From Endozoicomonas sp. 4G (GTDB lineage: Bacteria > Pseudomonadota > Gammaproteobacteria > Pseudomonadales > Endozoicomonadaceae), in the NCBI RefSeq assembly GCF_023822025.1, contig NZ_CP082909.1:124001-188000 (forward strand): 64,000 nt of DNA. Direction: 5' to 3'. The notes beneath the pieces are model-generated. The model was not told where the DNA came from. It ran no database searches and saw nothing but the letters and a program-made list of their open reading frames with translations. The position numbers and the translations under genes are program-made. This document shows positions 16,262 to 25,439 of this stretch, piece after piece; position 1 is the stretch's first letter; each line of letters opens with the position of its first letter.

Positions 16262-19246
16262 TTAATCACTACCAATTACAAATCTTTGCAGTGTTAAGTA
16301 CTTTTGTTCCATATCTTCTGTATCTTCCAGCAGGTCTTCAGAATCCTTCAGGTGACCCTCCGGGGTGTGACGTTCCGACAGTTTTTCGGTGAGTTCCTGG
16401 CAGTAGAAGACCTGTTCTCTGGCCGAGGTCTGGCCAGCTTCCGGTGATAATGGATGTTTGAAGGCAGCAGGGCCCACGGCTGTCAGGGTGAGAATGCTGT
16501 TATGAGACTTAAGCGTTTCAACGGCAGGCTCGAGTGTCGTCTTTTCCGGTGAAAAAGTAGACAGAGACGCTTGTCTCAAGTGTTCCGGCTGGATGCCCCG
16601 TTTGGGCAATTCTATCTGTATCGCTACCGTTTCAAACCAGACCGCCAGAATCTGCTGGCGTATGGCTGCTGATTCCTCAGGGGTGGCCTGATGATGTTGA
16701 AGGTATGCCTCTGCCGCCTGAAGAAACTGGCACATTGGTGCAGGGAGTTCCATGTCCATCTGGATGGATTCCCGGTTTTCGATGTGAACCGTTTTCAACT
16801 GCAAGGGTTTATTTTTGATTGAGAGGTGGAGTTTTTGTAATTCCTCTGTGAGCGTATATTGGCTTTCGTCCTCGAAACCTTCTTTCCTTTCGATCAGGTT
16901 GAGCCGGATACCGGCTTGAACGTGGTCTCTTACACCAGAAAGTGCAGGTGCCTGATGACCGAATCGCTGCCGCATATTTTCGACCAGTGTGTCGCTGAAT
17001 GACGGGTCGGTCACCGTCACGTTAAAAGGACTCTTTGCCGGGAGAGCGATGGCAGGCTCGGGTAATGAAAATGCACCTCGACAGGCTATGCGCACTGGCG
17101 GCCTGGACTGCTCCTCTTTGGCGGCTTCATGGAATCTATTATCAAGGGTTTCTGTTTCCAGATAGCCGACACTGGCAGCGTTAAGTGTTGCCCCGGCATT
17201 GATCAGCAGGTCAGCAGGGACTTTGTTCCTGTGGGTGTTTTGCTCACTTTGATGTTCCAGATGAACGAGGTATTTTCCGTCTTGCTGATCAGGCGCTTCA
17301 ATATCCACGACCCTGGCATTGGAGACCATTTTAAGGGGGGATGGTTCAAGCTTTGTCATCTCCAGCGCTTGTTTCCAGAGAGCCTGATACAGGGGGGCTG
17401 CGGTAATTTCTCCAAACCCGTCCGGGTCAAGCCGTCCTGAGTTGCTGTTGAACAGAGCGTCAAACGGTTCACCGAGATAAAAGCGTAATGTTTCGAGCCA
17501 TTGTGGGTCGAGCCGCAATATCGCAGTGGGAGCAAAGAGAGGCTCGGCGCTCAATAACAGGGTGACATCGGCACCTGCTTCAACCTGTGTCAATGCCGCC
17601 AGCAGGCCGTGAAGGTCTGAGCCATCAATGACAACCTGTGGGTGGTATTCGGCCTCCTGATGTTTATCCAGAAGCCAGCGGTTAAGGTGGGCATCAATGG
17701 CAGGGCTGTTCAGGCTGGCAAGATCATACAGTTTCGATAATGTTTGCCTGGCGTTGTCGTCGGGCCAGTTGCGTCCATCCAGCAGCAGGGAATCTCCCCA
17801 TTTTTTTCCGAGCTGCCGGGCTACTTCCAGTTTCTGCTTTTTGGCCGCGATAATGGCCTGTAGTTCTTCCCCGGCAGGGGTTTTCCCTTCGTTGAGTTTG
17901 TCTCTGATGGCAACCGGGTCAATCTCTTTCAGTTGATCAACCAGCTGGGCGAAAGGCTCGTATTCGGTGCTGTAGGTTAATAGTTCATCCTTGAGTTTCT
18001 CCCTGACATCCACCAGTTTTGCCATGGCTTCCAGAGGAAAGTCACTTTCATCGGGGTCATCGATTTCAAAGCCCAGCTCTTCCATTAATTCATCGGTATC
18101 TTTGACCTGCTCAAGAAATTCCAGCTGAAAAGCATCGACTCTTATGGTTGGATCGCCGTCAGGGTAGAGTATTTTGCGAAAACTGAGTTGATCAATATCC
18201 CGGACCAATTCCTGGGTCAGTTTGAAGCGCATTGGGGTGCTGATTTGACTTATTTCATCGATGCATTGGCTGAAGGCTTCGGGCGACATATCGGTTTTCA
18301 GTGCTCGAACCGCCTGCCACTTTTGTTCGGTTTGCCGTTTGTTGAAATAAGAAGACAGACCTGCAGCGGCAAAGTTTTGCTCCAGTTGCGCTTTCAATTC
18401 ATCTGCGCTGTCGGACGTGTCTTTTTCGAGAAACTCACAGGTGTAGTACAACCACAGAAACGAGTCTGCGTCTGCAAGATTAGCGGTAGGGAGCTTTGCC
18501 TCCAGCTCTTGTCGAGCCTCTTCGAGCATGAGCAGGGGGGATTTCGGAAAGATAACAGGGCGCTCAGGCTGATTGGTCTGACCGGGAGGCCCGTCTACCT
18601 GGAAAACCGGGACATAAGGGGTTTGTTCCCGCAACGTTACCGGTGTCGGGTCGTCGGGGATAGGTTCTTCAGCCGGTGGCGTTACCGTAATGGTCGGCGG
18701 CGTAAAGGTAACAGGAGGTATTTCCTGAGGCGTGCTTTTTTGAATTACTTTGATTGGGCCATTGCTTTTCATAGCATCAGCAAATGGGCGCCTGCCGGGG
18801 TTACCGGATAATTGTTTGATCGGTCCATTGGATTCCATGGCGTCCAGCAGCCGGACTTTTCTCTTCGGTAAAGGCCGGGTGGGAACGGGCTCTTTTTTCT
18901 GGAAAGGGCTTAACATCAGAGCTTCGTTTTTGGCGATCGCTTTGGCTCTCTTGTTCGATAAAAAAGTGTACCGGCGAGCTTTGGCGCCATCAAAGATCTG
19001 TTTTCGCAGGGATAGACTGCTTTCAGAATCGTCAAGGACGCTGATCACCATTTCACTGAGTTGTCTTTCAGCAACCTCGTTTCTAAGGTGTGAACGCTTC
19101 CATTGGTCTTTCTCCAGAAGTTCTTTTGGAGAGGTCTCTACCACGAGCCGACCATCGTGCATAGTGACACGAAAGGCCCGCCCTTCGCTGGCAGCCTGGT
19201 CAATGAGTGTCAGATTATGACTTACTTGCTCTTGAATGGTGGGCAT
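16262..19246 (-). CDS. 994-residue unknown protein with degenerate FAD-fold region
   Basis: ATG 19246 starts a 994-residue protein without a signal peptide. Residues 1-110 are helical and charged. Residues 125-132 are a basic LPKRKVR cluster, followed by a repeated AMxSNGPIK motif (136-144 and 158-166) and a proline-rich linker (about 170-235). Residues 240-530 are helical. Around 536-570, QVVIDGSDLHGLLAALTQ then EAGADVTLLL resembles the dinucleotide-binding strand-turn-helix of FAD enzymes with a degraded glycine motif, and PADLLINAGAT later resembles the second FAD motif. A broken oxidoreductase fold within a multidomain protein is likely. It may be a secreted or cytosolic effector; no family is recognised. 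Confidence 0.7.
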   Translation of the reverse strand: MPTIQEQVSHNLTLIDQAASEGRAFRVTMHDGRLVVETSPKELLEKDQWKRSHLRNEVAERQLSEMVISVLDDSESSLSLRKQIFDGAKARRYTFLSNKRAKAIAKNEALMLSPFQKKEPVPTRPLPKRKVRLLDAMESNGPIKQLSGNPGRRPFADAMKSNGPIKVIQKSTPQEIPPVTFTPPTITVTPPAEEPIPDDPTPVTLREQTPYVPVFQVDGPPGQTNQPERPVIFPKSPLLMLEEARQELEAKLPTANLADADSFLWLYYTCEFLEKDTSDSADELKAQLEQNFAAAGLSSYFNKRQTEQKWQAVRALKTDMSPEAFSQCIDEISQISTPMRFKLTQELVRDIDQLSFRKILYPDGDPTIRVDAFQLEFLEQVKDTDELMEELGFEIDDPDESDFPLEAMAKLVDVREKLKDELLTYSTEYEPFAQLVDQLKEIDPVAIRDKLNEGKTPAGEELQAIIAAKKQKLEVARQLGKKWGDSLLLDGRNWPDDNARQTLSKLYDLASLNSPAIDAHLNRWLLDKHQEAEYHPQVVIDGSDLHGLLAALTQVEAGADVTLLLSAEPLFAPTAILRLDPQWLETLRFYLGEPFDALFNSNSGRLDPDGFGEITAAPLYQALWKQALEMTKLEPSPLKMVSNARVVDIEAPDQQDGKYLVHLEHQSEQNTHRNKVPADLLINAGATLNAASVGYLETETLDNRFHEAAKEEQSRPPVRIACRGAFSLPEPAIALPAKSPFNVTVTDPSFSDTLVENMRQRFGHQAPALSGVRDHVQAGIRLNLIERKEGFEDESQYTLTEELQKLHLSIKNKPLQLKTVHIENRESIQMDMELPAPMCQFLQAAEAYLQHHQATPEESAAIRQQILAVWFETVAIQIELPKRGIQPEHLRQASLSTFSPEKTTLEPAVETLKSHNSILTLTAVGPAAFKHPLSPEAGQTSAREQVFYCQELTEKLSERHTPEGHLKDSEDLLEDTEDMEQKYLTLQRFVIGSD

Positions 19247-19407
19247 GTCAGTGCCTGACCTGGTGTAATCCGTCTCTTTATTTAGCGGCACCGAGTCAGG
19301 TCGGTGAAGAGTAAAAGAAAATAATGCTTCATTCTTAACCTCGACAGGGCAGGCTGGTAGAATCCCTATCCCGCTTAACAGGCAAAACGGTTTATGGGTT
19401 TCTGTAT

Positions 19408-19989
19408 ATGACCCAAACAATTGGATTGGTGCTAGCTGGTGGCCGGTCTTCCCGGATGGGGCAGGACAAAGCTCGCCTGCTCTGGCAGAACATTCCCCTG
19501 TTCCAGCATATGCAAAACCTGTTGTATGAATCGGGTGTCGACAGGGTGCTGCTCAGCGGTGCCCAGTTTGGCAACAGGGCGCTGGCGGATAAAATACCGG
19601 GCAAAGGGCCTCTCAGTGGTATTCATGTGGCTATTGATGTTCTACCCGATGGTGTCAACCTGCTGGTGGTACCGGTGGATATGCCTTTATTGCCACCGGA
19701 AGCCTGCCGGGAGCTGGTATCAGCCATTGCTGAGCAGGGCAGGGCGGTTATGTTTGAAACCTTCTCTCTGCCGCTTGTTCTGCCTGTCAACAGCCAGCTG
19801 CGAAGTGCTGTTAATCGTGCGCTGAGCAGCCAGGATCACAAAGACTATTCTCTCAGGCGGCTGTTTGATCGTTTGCAGGGTGTGACTGTCCCGCTGCCTG
19901 AGGAAATGGTCGTGCATTTCCAGAACACCAATACCCCCGATGAGTGGCATCGTGCTCAGACAGCCATGAGCAGAGCGGAACAGCCCTGA
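19408..19989 (+). CDS. mobA: Molybdenum cofactor guanylyltransferase
   Basis: This 193-residue enzyme matches MobA in length and motifs: IGLVLAGGRSSRMGQDKA at the N-terminus (nucleotide-binding loop) and LLVVPVDMPLLPPEA (metal-binding VDMP). MobA attaches GMP to molybdopterin to make the bis-MGD cofactor. It is followed by moaB after a short tandem repeat, starting a molybdenum gene run. ATG 19408 lies in a divergent spacer from the large unknown gene; no strong ribosome site is visible. Confidence 0.92.
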   Translation: MTQTIGLVLAGGRSSRMGQDKARLLWQNIPLFQHMQNLLYESGVDRVLLSGAQFGNRALADKIPGKGPLSGIHVAIDVLPDGVNLLVVPVDMPLLPPEACRELVSAIAEQGRAVMFETFSLPLVLPVNSQLRSAVNRALSSQDHKDYSLRRLFDRLQGVTVPLPEEMVVHFQNTNTPDEWHRAQTAMSRAEQP

Positions 19990-20045
19990 GCGGAAGACAG
20001 CCCTGAGCGGAAGACAGCCCTGAGCGGAAGACAGCCCTGAGCGGG
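19981..20045 (+). repeat. 17-bp tandem repeat after mobA
   Basis: The unit CAGCCCTGAGCGGAAGA is repeated three times (19981, 19998, 20015) with a partial fourth copy to 20045. It overlaps the mobA stop codon and fills the gap to moaB. Because 17 is not a multiple of three, copy-number change could shift the last mobA codons only where it overlaps them. Confidence 0.9.
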
Positions 20046-20074
20046 AAAAACCTAACGGTATCAACGGAGATCTG

Positions 20075-20599
20075 ATGGCTCATAAACAAGTAACTGAATT
20101 TGTACCCCTGAACATTGCGGTACTGACTGTTTCTGATACCCGTACCGAAGAAACAGATACCTCTGGCCATCTGCTGGTGGATAACCTGACCGCCACCGGC
20201 CATAAACTGGCGGACAAGGCGATTGTCAAAGACGACATCTACAAGATTCGTGAAGTGGTATCCCGCTGGATCGCCTCGGACAATGTTCAGGCCGTTCTGG
20301 TCACGGGCGGTACTGGATTTTCCGGTCGTGACAGCACTCCGGAAGCCTTACTCCCCATTTTTGACAAGGAAGTAGACGGCTATGGCGAGCTGTTCCGGCA
20401 ACTCTCCTATGACCAGATTGGTACGTCCACCATCCAATCAAGAACCATTGCCGGCTTTGCCAATGGTACCGTCATTTTTGTCATGCCGGGTTCCAATAAT
20501 GCCTGTAAGACTGGCTGGGAAGGCATTATCAGAGAGCAGCTGGACAGTCGACACCGGCCCTGCAACTTTGTTGAGCAACTCAAAAAGGTTGAAGACTGA
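20075..20599 (+). CDS. moaB: MoaB family molybdenum cofactor protein
   Basis: This 174-residue protein has the MoCF-biosynthesis fold: [16 protein letters not shown] at the N-terminus and [19 protein letters not shown], the molybdopterin-binding loop. MoaB/Mog proteins adenylate molybdopterin before metal insertion. ATG 20075 follows GGAG. The stop overlaps the moaC start in TGATG, so translation is coupled. Confidence 0.93.
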   Translation: MAHKQVTEFVPLNIAVLTVSDTRTEETDTSGHLLVDNLTATGHKLADKAIVKDDIYKIREVVSRWIASDNVQAVLVTGGTGFSGRDSTPEALLPIFDKEVDGYGELFRQLSYDQIGTSTIQSRTIAGFANGTVIFVMPGSNNACKTGWEGIIREQLDSRHRPCNFVEQLKKVED

Positions 20600-21075
20600 T
20601 GTCGCTGACCCATACCAATGACGAAGGCAAGGCCAGCATGGTGGATGTGGGTGACAAAAACGTCACCCGCCGTGAAGCCAGGGCAGAAGGTTTCGTGGTG
20701 ATGAAACCGGAAACATTGGCGCTGGTGGCTGACAATGGTCTGAAAAAAGGCGATGTGCTGGCGGTAGCCCGCATTGCTGGCATCCAGGCGGCCAAACAGT
20801 GCGGCAACCTGATACCTCTGTGTCATCCGTTAATGTTGAACTTTATCGGCGTAGAGTTTGAACTGGAGCCTGAACAAAGCCGCATCCGGATCGAGACCTG
20901 CTGTCGTTTAAGCGGTAAAACCGGTGTTGAAATGGAAGCCCTGGCAGCCGCTTCTGTGGCAGCTTTGACAATCTATGACATGTGCAAGGCCGTCGATAAG
21001 GATATGTGCATCGAAGGTGTGCAGGTGCTTGAGAAAAGCGGTGGCAAGAGTGGTCACTACAAAGCGGCTGGTTAA
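20599..21075 (+). CDS. moaC: Cyclic pyranopterin monophosphate synthase
   Basis: This 158-residue enzyme shows MoaC signatures: [32 protein letters not shown] (substrate-binding His) and [10 protein letters not shown] (catalytic lysine region). It converts the GTP-derived 3',8-cyclo compound to cPMP. The partner MoaA, which makes that compound, is not in the window. It overlaps moaB by one base. Confidence 0.95.
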   Translation: MSLTHTNDEGKASMVDVGDKNVTRREARAEGFVVMKPETLALVADNGLKKGDVLAVARIAGIQAAKQCGNLIPLCHPLMLNFIGVEFELEPEQSRIRIETCCRLSGKTGVEMEALAAASVAALTIYDMCKAVDKDMCIEGVQVLEKSGGKSGHYKAAG

Positions 21076-21099
21076 CCATTACAGAGGAGAGTGAGTCCT

Positions 21100-21345
21100 G
21101 TGATTAAGGTTCTTTTTTTCGCCAGCTACCGGGAAAAGCTGGGTATCGACAGTCTGGAACTGGCTGATAAGCCAACGAATCTTTCTGAGCTTCGTGATGT
21201 GCTCTGCAAAAAAGGGCAAGACTGGCAGGAAGTGGTTAATGATTCACGTACTCTGGTGGCCCTGAATCAGACCATGACCCGCAAGAATTTTGAAATAAAA
21301 GAAGGCGACGAAATTGCATTCTTTCCTCCCGTCACCGGAGGCTAA
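21100..21345 (+). CDS. moaD: Molybdopterin synthase small subunit
   Basis: This 81-residue ubiquitin-like sulfur carrier ends in AFFPPVTGG, the Gly-Gly tail that is thiocarboxylated. GTG 21100 is chosen because it gives MIKVLFFASYREKLG, the exact start and length of E. coli MoaD, and lies at normal spacing from GAGGAG. The upstream GTG at 21091 is too close to that site. It donates sulfur to cPMP together with MoaE. Confidence 0.93.
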   Translation: MIKVLFFASYREKLGIDSLELADKPTNLSELRDVLCKKGQDWQEVVNDSRTLVALNQTMTRKNFEIKEGDEIAFFPPVTGG

Positions 21346-21347
21346 TC

Positions 21348-21803
21348 ATGATTTCCATACAGCAGGATGACTTTGATCCCGGCTTTGAACAGGATCTGCT
21401 CAGCGGCAACACCGGTACCGGTGCCCTGGTGACTTTCACTGGATTGGTGAGAGATGAAAACCTTGGGGACGATGTCGGTGGGCTTTATCTGGAACATTAT
21501 CCGGGTATGACCGAGAAGGCGCTTCAGGACATTATTGATGAAGCCGCTGAACGCTGGCCACTGCAAGCCATCAAGGTGATTCATCGGGTCGGGCCGCTTA
21601 AGCCGGGTGACAGAATTGTTTTTGTCGGTGTCGCCAGCGCCCACCGCAAAGCGGCCTTTGAGATCTGTGAGTTTGTTATGGACTACCTGAAAACCCGCGC
21701 TCCTTTCTGGAAAAAAGAAACCACATCCGAAGGCGATCGCTGGGTGGACGCCAGGGAGTCCGATGAGCAGGCGGCGAAACGCTGGGAGCCAGAATCATTG
21801 TGA
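21348..21803 (+). CDS. moaE: Molybdopterin synthase large subunit
   Basis: This 151-residue protein is MoaE. GALVTFTGLVRDENLGDDV, the HRVGPLKPGD strand and the basic APFWKKETTSEGDRW segment (active-site lysines) are all present. It binds the MoaD tail and converts cPMP to molybdopterin. It starts two bases after moaD, and its last codons overlap the modA start. Confidence 0.95.
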   Translation: MISIQQDDFDPGFEQDLLSGNTGTGALVTFTGLVRDENLGDDVGGLYLEHYPGMTEKALQDIIDEAAERWPLQAIKVIHRVGPLKPGDRIVFVGVASAHRKAAFEICEFVMDYLKTRAPFWKKETTSEGDRWVDARESDEQAAKRWEPESL

Positions 21804-22576
21804 ACTATTGGCTGGGTATTGGGCTGGGTATTGCGACGCTGTTGTTGAGTGTCAGTGCCACCGCCGACACGCTTCGGGTAGCCGTGTCTGCCAACTTTAA
21901 GCCGGTGCTGGAATATCTGGCTGAACGGTTTGAGCAGCAAACAGGTCATCAGGTGAGTATCTCGTCGGCGTCTACCGGAGTGCTGTACAACCAGATTATG
22001 CACGATGCGCCTTTTGACCTTTTTTTCTCAGCCGACCAGGCCAGACCCCTGGAGTTGGAACAAAAGGGAAAAACACTGTCAGAAAGCCGAAAGACTTACG
22101 CCTATGGACGTCTGGTGCTTTGGGATCGAACCAGCCATGTCAAGCCATTGTCCATTGATCAGCTCAAGGATTGGCAGGGTAAATTAGCTATTGCCAACCC
22201 CGCAACGGCACCTTACGGGCTGGCGGCTGAACAGTCGCTGGAAAAACTGGGTTTGTGGAAAAGTTATCAGGGGCGTCTGGTACAGGGAGCGAACATTCAG
22301 CAGACATGGCAGTTTGTTGCCAGTGGTAATGTGAAAGTGGGGCTGGTTGCCTTATCCCAGCTGTCAGGCAAAGAATTGCAGCGAATCACTTACATACCAG
22401 ACCGGCTTTATGATCCGATTCGTCAGGATATGGTGATCCTGAAAAGAACAGACCATAGCGAAGCTGCCCAGGCGTTTTCGACGTTTGTGTTGTCTGCTCC
22501 GTCCCAGAACTATATCGCTGAGCATGGCTATTTTCCTGCTATCAAGTTTCCTGCTATCAAGGATAAGGCGAAATAA
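21800..22576 (+). CDS. modA: Molybdate ABC transporter, periplasmic binding protein
   Basis: This 258-residue protein starts with GTG 21800 inside the moaE stop (GTGA). The signal peptide is MNYWLGIGLGIATLLLSVSA, cleaved near ATA-DTLRV. The mature part has the ModA oxyanion-binding sequence: LRVAVSANFKPVLEYLAE, SSASTGVLYNQI and FDLFFSADQARP. It delivers molybdate or tungstate to ModBC. Coupling to moaE joins uptake to cofactor synthesis. Confidence 0.93.
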   Translation: MNYWLGIGLGIATLLLSVSATADTLRVAVSANFKPVLEYLAERFEQQTGHQVSISSASTGVLYNQIMHDAPFDLFFSADQARPLELEQKGKTLSESRKTYAYGRLVLWDRTSHVKPLSIDQLKDWQGKLAIANPATAPYGLAAEQSLEKLGLWKSYQGRLVQGANIQQTWQFVASGNVKVGLVALSQLSGKELQRITYIPDRLYDPIRQDMVILKRTDHSEAAQAFSTFVLSAPSQNYIAEHGYFPAIKFPAIKDKAK

Positions 22577-23256
22577 TGCTGATCACAGCCATCTGGCTGA
22601 CCATTAAACTGGCTCTGATGACGACGCTGCTGTTGATGCTGGTGGGGATACCTCTGGCCTGGAAACTGGCCAATATGAGCAGCCGTTTTCGGCCATTAAT
22701 AGAAGCTTTCGTGGGATTGCCACTGGTGCTGCCGCCAACGGTGCTTGGCTTTTATCTGTTAATTGCCTTCTCGCCGGACAATACGCTGGGTCAATGGTGG
22801 GTTGATTTAACAGGTTCAACTCTGGCATTCAGCTTTTCAGGGCTGGTGGTTGCTTCTGTTCTGTATTCGTTGCCATTTGTCGTACAACCTCTGCAAAGGG
22901 CGTTTGAGCAGTTGGATCATGGCCTGCTTGAAGCTGCTGCCATGCTGGGAGCCAGTCGGCTTGACCGGTTTGTGAATGTGGTTCTGCCTAACTCTCTCAG
23001 AGCGCTCTTGCTGGCTGCCTGTATGGGGTTTGCCCATACGGTGGGTGAGTTTGGTGTAGTGCTGATGATTGGCGGCAATATTCCCGGAGAAACTCAGGTG
23101 TTGTCCATCGCCTTATACGACGCGGTGGAAACGCAACAGCTGGATCAGGCACATGCTATGGCAGCGGGTTTGTTAATGTTTGCGCTGGTGATGCTGGTGG
23201 CGCTGTATAGCATTGATAAGCGTACCGTATTGATAAAAGACAGGTGTCGGGAGTGA
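22576..23256 (+). CDS. modB: Molybdate ABC transporter permease
   Basis: This 226-residue inner-membrane protein has about five or six helices. The coupling-loop EAA motif is LLEAAAMLGASRLDRF, and the family block GLPLVLPPTVLGFYLL is present. ATG 22576 overlaps the modA stop (TAATG). It forms the membrane channel with ModC as ATPase. Confidence 0.93.
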   Translation: MLITAIWLTIKLALMTTLLLMLVGIPLAWKLANMSSRFRPLIEAFVGLPLVLPPTVLGFYLLIAFSPDNTLGQWWVDLTGSTLAFSFSGLVVASVLYSLPFVVQPLQRAFEQLDHGLLEAAAMLGASRLDRFVNVVLPNSLRALLLAACMGFAHTVGEFGVVLMIGGNIPGETQVLSIALYDAVETQQLDQAHAMAAGLLMFALVMLVALYSIDKRTVLIKDRCRE

Positions 23257-23266
23257 GTTGCCGTTG

Positions 23267-24340
23267 ATGTTGCAACTGGATATTCAACTGCCTCGGGATC
23301 GGTTCGATCTTGCCATCAATACCTCGCTGGAGCTGGATGCAGTGTGGGGCATTATGGGGGCTTCAGGTTGCGGCAAAACCTCTCTGCTCAGAGCGATTGC
23401 CGGTCTGGAAAAACAGGTTAAGGGTCGGATTCAGTGTCATGATCAGGTCTGGATGGACAGTCAACAGGGTATCTTTGTTCCCCCTGAACAACGTGGGATA
23501 GGTTACATCTTTCAGGAAGCGCGTTTATTTCCACATTTGAGTGTTTTGGGTAACCTCCGGTTTTCTGCGAAACGCTCAAGTCCGGATCGACAGGGATTAT
23601 CCCTGGCTGAAGTTGTCGACCAATCAGGTATTGGCCACCTGTTGAATCGCGGGATTGAAGCCCTGTCTGGTGGCGAAAAACAGCGGGTCGCCATCGCCCG
23701 TACCTTGTTGAATGCACCGCAATTATTGTTAATGGATGAGCCTCTGGCTTCTCTGGACTGGGATTCCAAGGCGACGATATTGCCTTGTTTAAGAAATATT
23801 CATCGCGATTTCAATATCCCCATTATTATGGTCAGTCATTCCAGAGAAGAAGTCGCCCGTCTGGCTGACAGGGTGTTGTTACTGCATCAGGGTTCTGTGA
23901 CCGGAAAAGATCAAAGCCAGACGTTGCTAAACAGCGCACTGGCGGTTGATGATCAGCATGAGCCACTATTATCCACGCTGGAAGCGGAAGTGGTTGATCA
24001 TGATAAGGACTATGGGCTCACTGTTCTCAGTGCTGAAGGTTATCCGTTGCAGGTTCATGAAGCGGGTTTGGCGCTGGGAACCAAAGTACGGATGATTGTC
24101 CCGGCCCATGAAGTGAGTATTGTGCTGGATGACTTTTGTGAAACCAGTGTTCTGAATCGTTTGCCGGTGGTGATTGATTTAATACAGGCGATGGACGACT
24201 GGCACCAGTTAATCACATTATCTCTGGGTGAGCAGAAGTTAATGGCCATGGTGACGAGAAAGTCGGTGGATCGCTTACCACTGAAAGTCGGAATGAAGGT
24301 GTTTGCTCATTTTAAGGCTTCAGGGCTGGAAGTGGTTTGA
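23267..24340 (+). CDS. modC: Molybdate ABC transporter ATPase
   Basis: This protein of about 357 residues has Walker A GASGCGKTS, the signature LSGGEKQRVAIARTLL and Walker B LLLMDEPLASLD. The C-terminal part (about 280-355) looks like the TOBE/Mop molybdate-binding domain of ModC. ATG 23267 gives the usual MLQLDIQL start; the TTG at 23258 lies at better spacing from GGGAG and is a possible start. It closes the moa-mod run. The end overlaps a convergent antitoxin gene by 21 bases. Confidence 0.92.
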   Translation: MLQLDIQLPRDRFDLAINTSLELDAVWGIMGASGCGKTSLLRAIAGLEKQVKGRIQCHDQVWMDSQQGIFVPPEQRGIGYIFQEARLFPHLSVLGNLRFSAKRSSPDRQGLSLAEVVDQSGIGHLLNRGIEALSGGEKQRVAIARTLLNAPQLLLMDEPLASLDWDSKATILPCLRNIHRDFNIPIIMVSHSREEVARLADRVLLLHQGSVTGKDQSQTLLNSALAVDDQHEPLLSTLEAEVVDHDKDYGLTVLSAEGYPLQVHEAGLALGTKVRMIVPAHEVSIVLDDFCETSVLNRLPVVIDLIQAMDDWHQLITLSLGEQKLMAMVTRKSVDRLPLKVGMKVFAHFKASGLEVV

Positions 24341-24580
24341 GTCGTTAGAACGAGCTAATCTGACATCCTCTGCGAAGCTTGCTGCATCATCTCCCAACCT
24401 TGGCATATTGGAGAGGACTTCTACCAGTTCATCAACAGTAAGACCCTGTTTTGGAGGAGGAGAGAGGATGGCAACAGGCTTTCCACCCCGGGTGATAAGC
24501 AGGCTTTGTCCGGAAGCTTTGACTGAATTTATGGTTTCAGAAAGGCTTTTGGCCAGTTCGGTAGCTGTTATGGAGTGCAT
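24320..24580 (-). CDS. Phd/YefM-type antitoxin without a visible toxin
   Basis: This 86-residue protein has the Phd/YefM DNA-binding start MHSITATELAKSLSETINSV, and GQSLLITRGGKPVAILSP is the family strand pair. The C-terminal part would bind a toxin. No toxin gene follows; its 3' end runs into modC. ATG 24580 is used rather than an upstream leader. It may be an orphan antitoxin or a solitary repressor. Confidence 0.78.
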   Translation of the reverse strand: MHSITATELAKSLSETINSVKASGQSLLITRGGKPVAILSPPPKQGLTVDELVEVLSNMPRLGDDAASFAEDVRLARSNDSNHFQP

Positions 24581-24687
24581 AATCGAAATACCATTTTGAG
24601 TATTACTGTGTCTAAAGTAGCTTGAATTTAAGGCATAAGAGCATAACTTAAGACTCGATGGCATGGTTGCTGAGTTTGACAGATATG

Positions 24688-24702
24688 ACTAGTCAGACTA
24701 GT
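24688..24702. promoter_or_regulatory. 15-bp palindrome upstream of the antitoxin-VapC pair
   Basis: ACTAGTCAGACTAGT is a perfect 7+1+7 palindrome ending 16 bases before the antitoxin ATG, next to a T-run and an AGGAG site. Antitoxins of this family usually repress their own operon from such sites. Confidence 0.55.
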
Positions 24703-24718
24703 TTTTTAGGAGCGTGTT

Positions 24719-24991
24719 ATGACTGAGGGGATTAGTATGGAAAATCAATGGCAGTTACAGGAGGCGAAAAGCAAGTTCAGTCATATTGTGGACAGGGCTC
24801 GTCAGCATGGTCCACAATTCGTGACCCGTCATGGGCATAAAGCGGCTGTCGTCCTCTCATTTGAAGACTATCAAAGGATGTGTGCACCAGAGAATAGTCT
24901 GAGTGAGTTTCTTAAAGCCTCACCCTTTTCAGATTCTGATGTTGAAACGTTTGACAGAAGTAAAGAAACCCCGAGGGATGTAGATCTGTGA
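24719..24991 (+). CDS. Phd/YefM-type antitoxin
   Basis: This 90-residue protein has the family N-terminus (MENQWQLQEAKSKFSHIVDR), then GPQFVTRHGHKAAVVLSFED, and a disordered acidic tail that would cover the toxin. ATG 24719 (AGGAG site) and ATG 24737 (GAGGGG site) are both good starts. It overlaps the PIN toxin gene by four bases. A decayed copy of its 3' end lies at about 27247-27329. Confidence 0.88.
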   Translation: MTEGISMENQWQLQEAKSKFSHIVDRARQHGPQFVTRHGHKAAVVLSFEDYQRMCAPENSLSEFLKASPFSDSDVETFDRSKETPRDVDL

Positions 24992-25434
24992 AGTATTTAC
25001 TGGATACCTGCGTGTTGTCAGAAGCATTCAAAAAAAATCCTGATAAGCATGTACTTGAATGGATCGATAGTCGTGAGGAAAACAGGCTTTATTTGAGTGT
25101 TTTAACTTTGGCAGAAATTGAAAAGGGAATAATAAAATGCCAGGAACCGGTAAGGCAGGAAAAGCTGCGAACCTGGCTTGAGTCTGATTTAATGGAGCGC
25201 TTCAAGCACAGAATATTACCTATAGATCTTGGGGTGGCAATAGCCTGGGGGCGTATTCAGGCTGAATCTGAAAAAAAGGGTACACCTATGCCCGTTATTG
25301 ATGGGCTTATAGCTGTCACAGGATTAGTGAATGACTGTACTGTAGTTACTCGAAATACAGGCGATATGCGCATGAGTCAGGTTCAGTTATATAACCCTTG
25401 GGAAGACACGGCACCTTTCTGCGGTGTCAATTAA
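24988..25434 (+). CDS. vapC: PIN-domain toxin, VapC/FitB type
   Basis: This 148-residue PIN ribonuclease starts at GTG 24988. The acidic catalytic residues are in YLLDTCVLSE (Asp), LAEIEKGI (Glu), MPVIDGLIAVTG (Asp) and VVTRNTGDM (Asp). Members cleave tRNA or other RNAs and are neutralised by the partner antitoxin. The Phd-type antitoxin with a PIN toxin matches the FitAB/YefM-VapC layout. Confidence 0.88.
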   Translation: MKYLLDTCVLSEAFKKNPDKHVLEWIDSREENRLYLSVLTLAEIEKGIIKCQEPVRQEKLRTWLESDLMERFKHRILPIDLGVAIAWGRIQAESEKKGTPMPVIDGLIAVTGLVNDCTVVTRNTGDMRMSQVQLYNPWEDTAPFCGVN

Positions 25435-25439
25435 ATACC

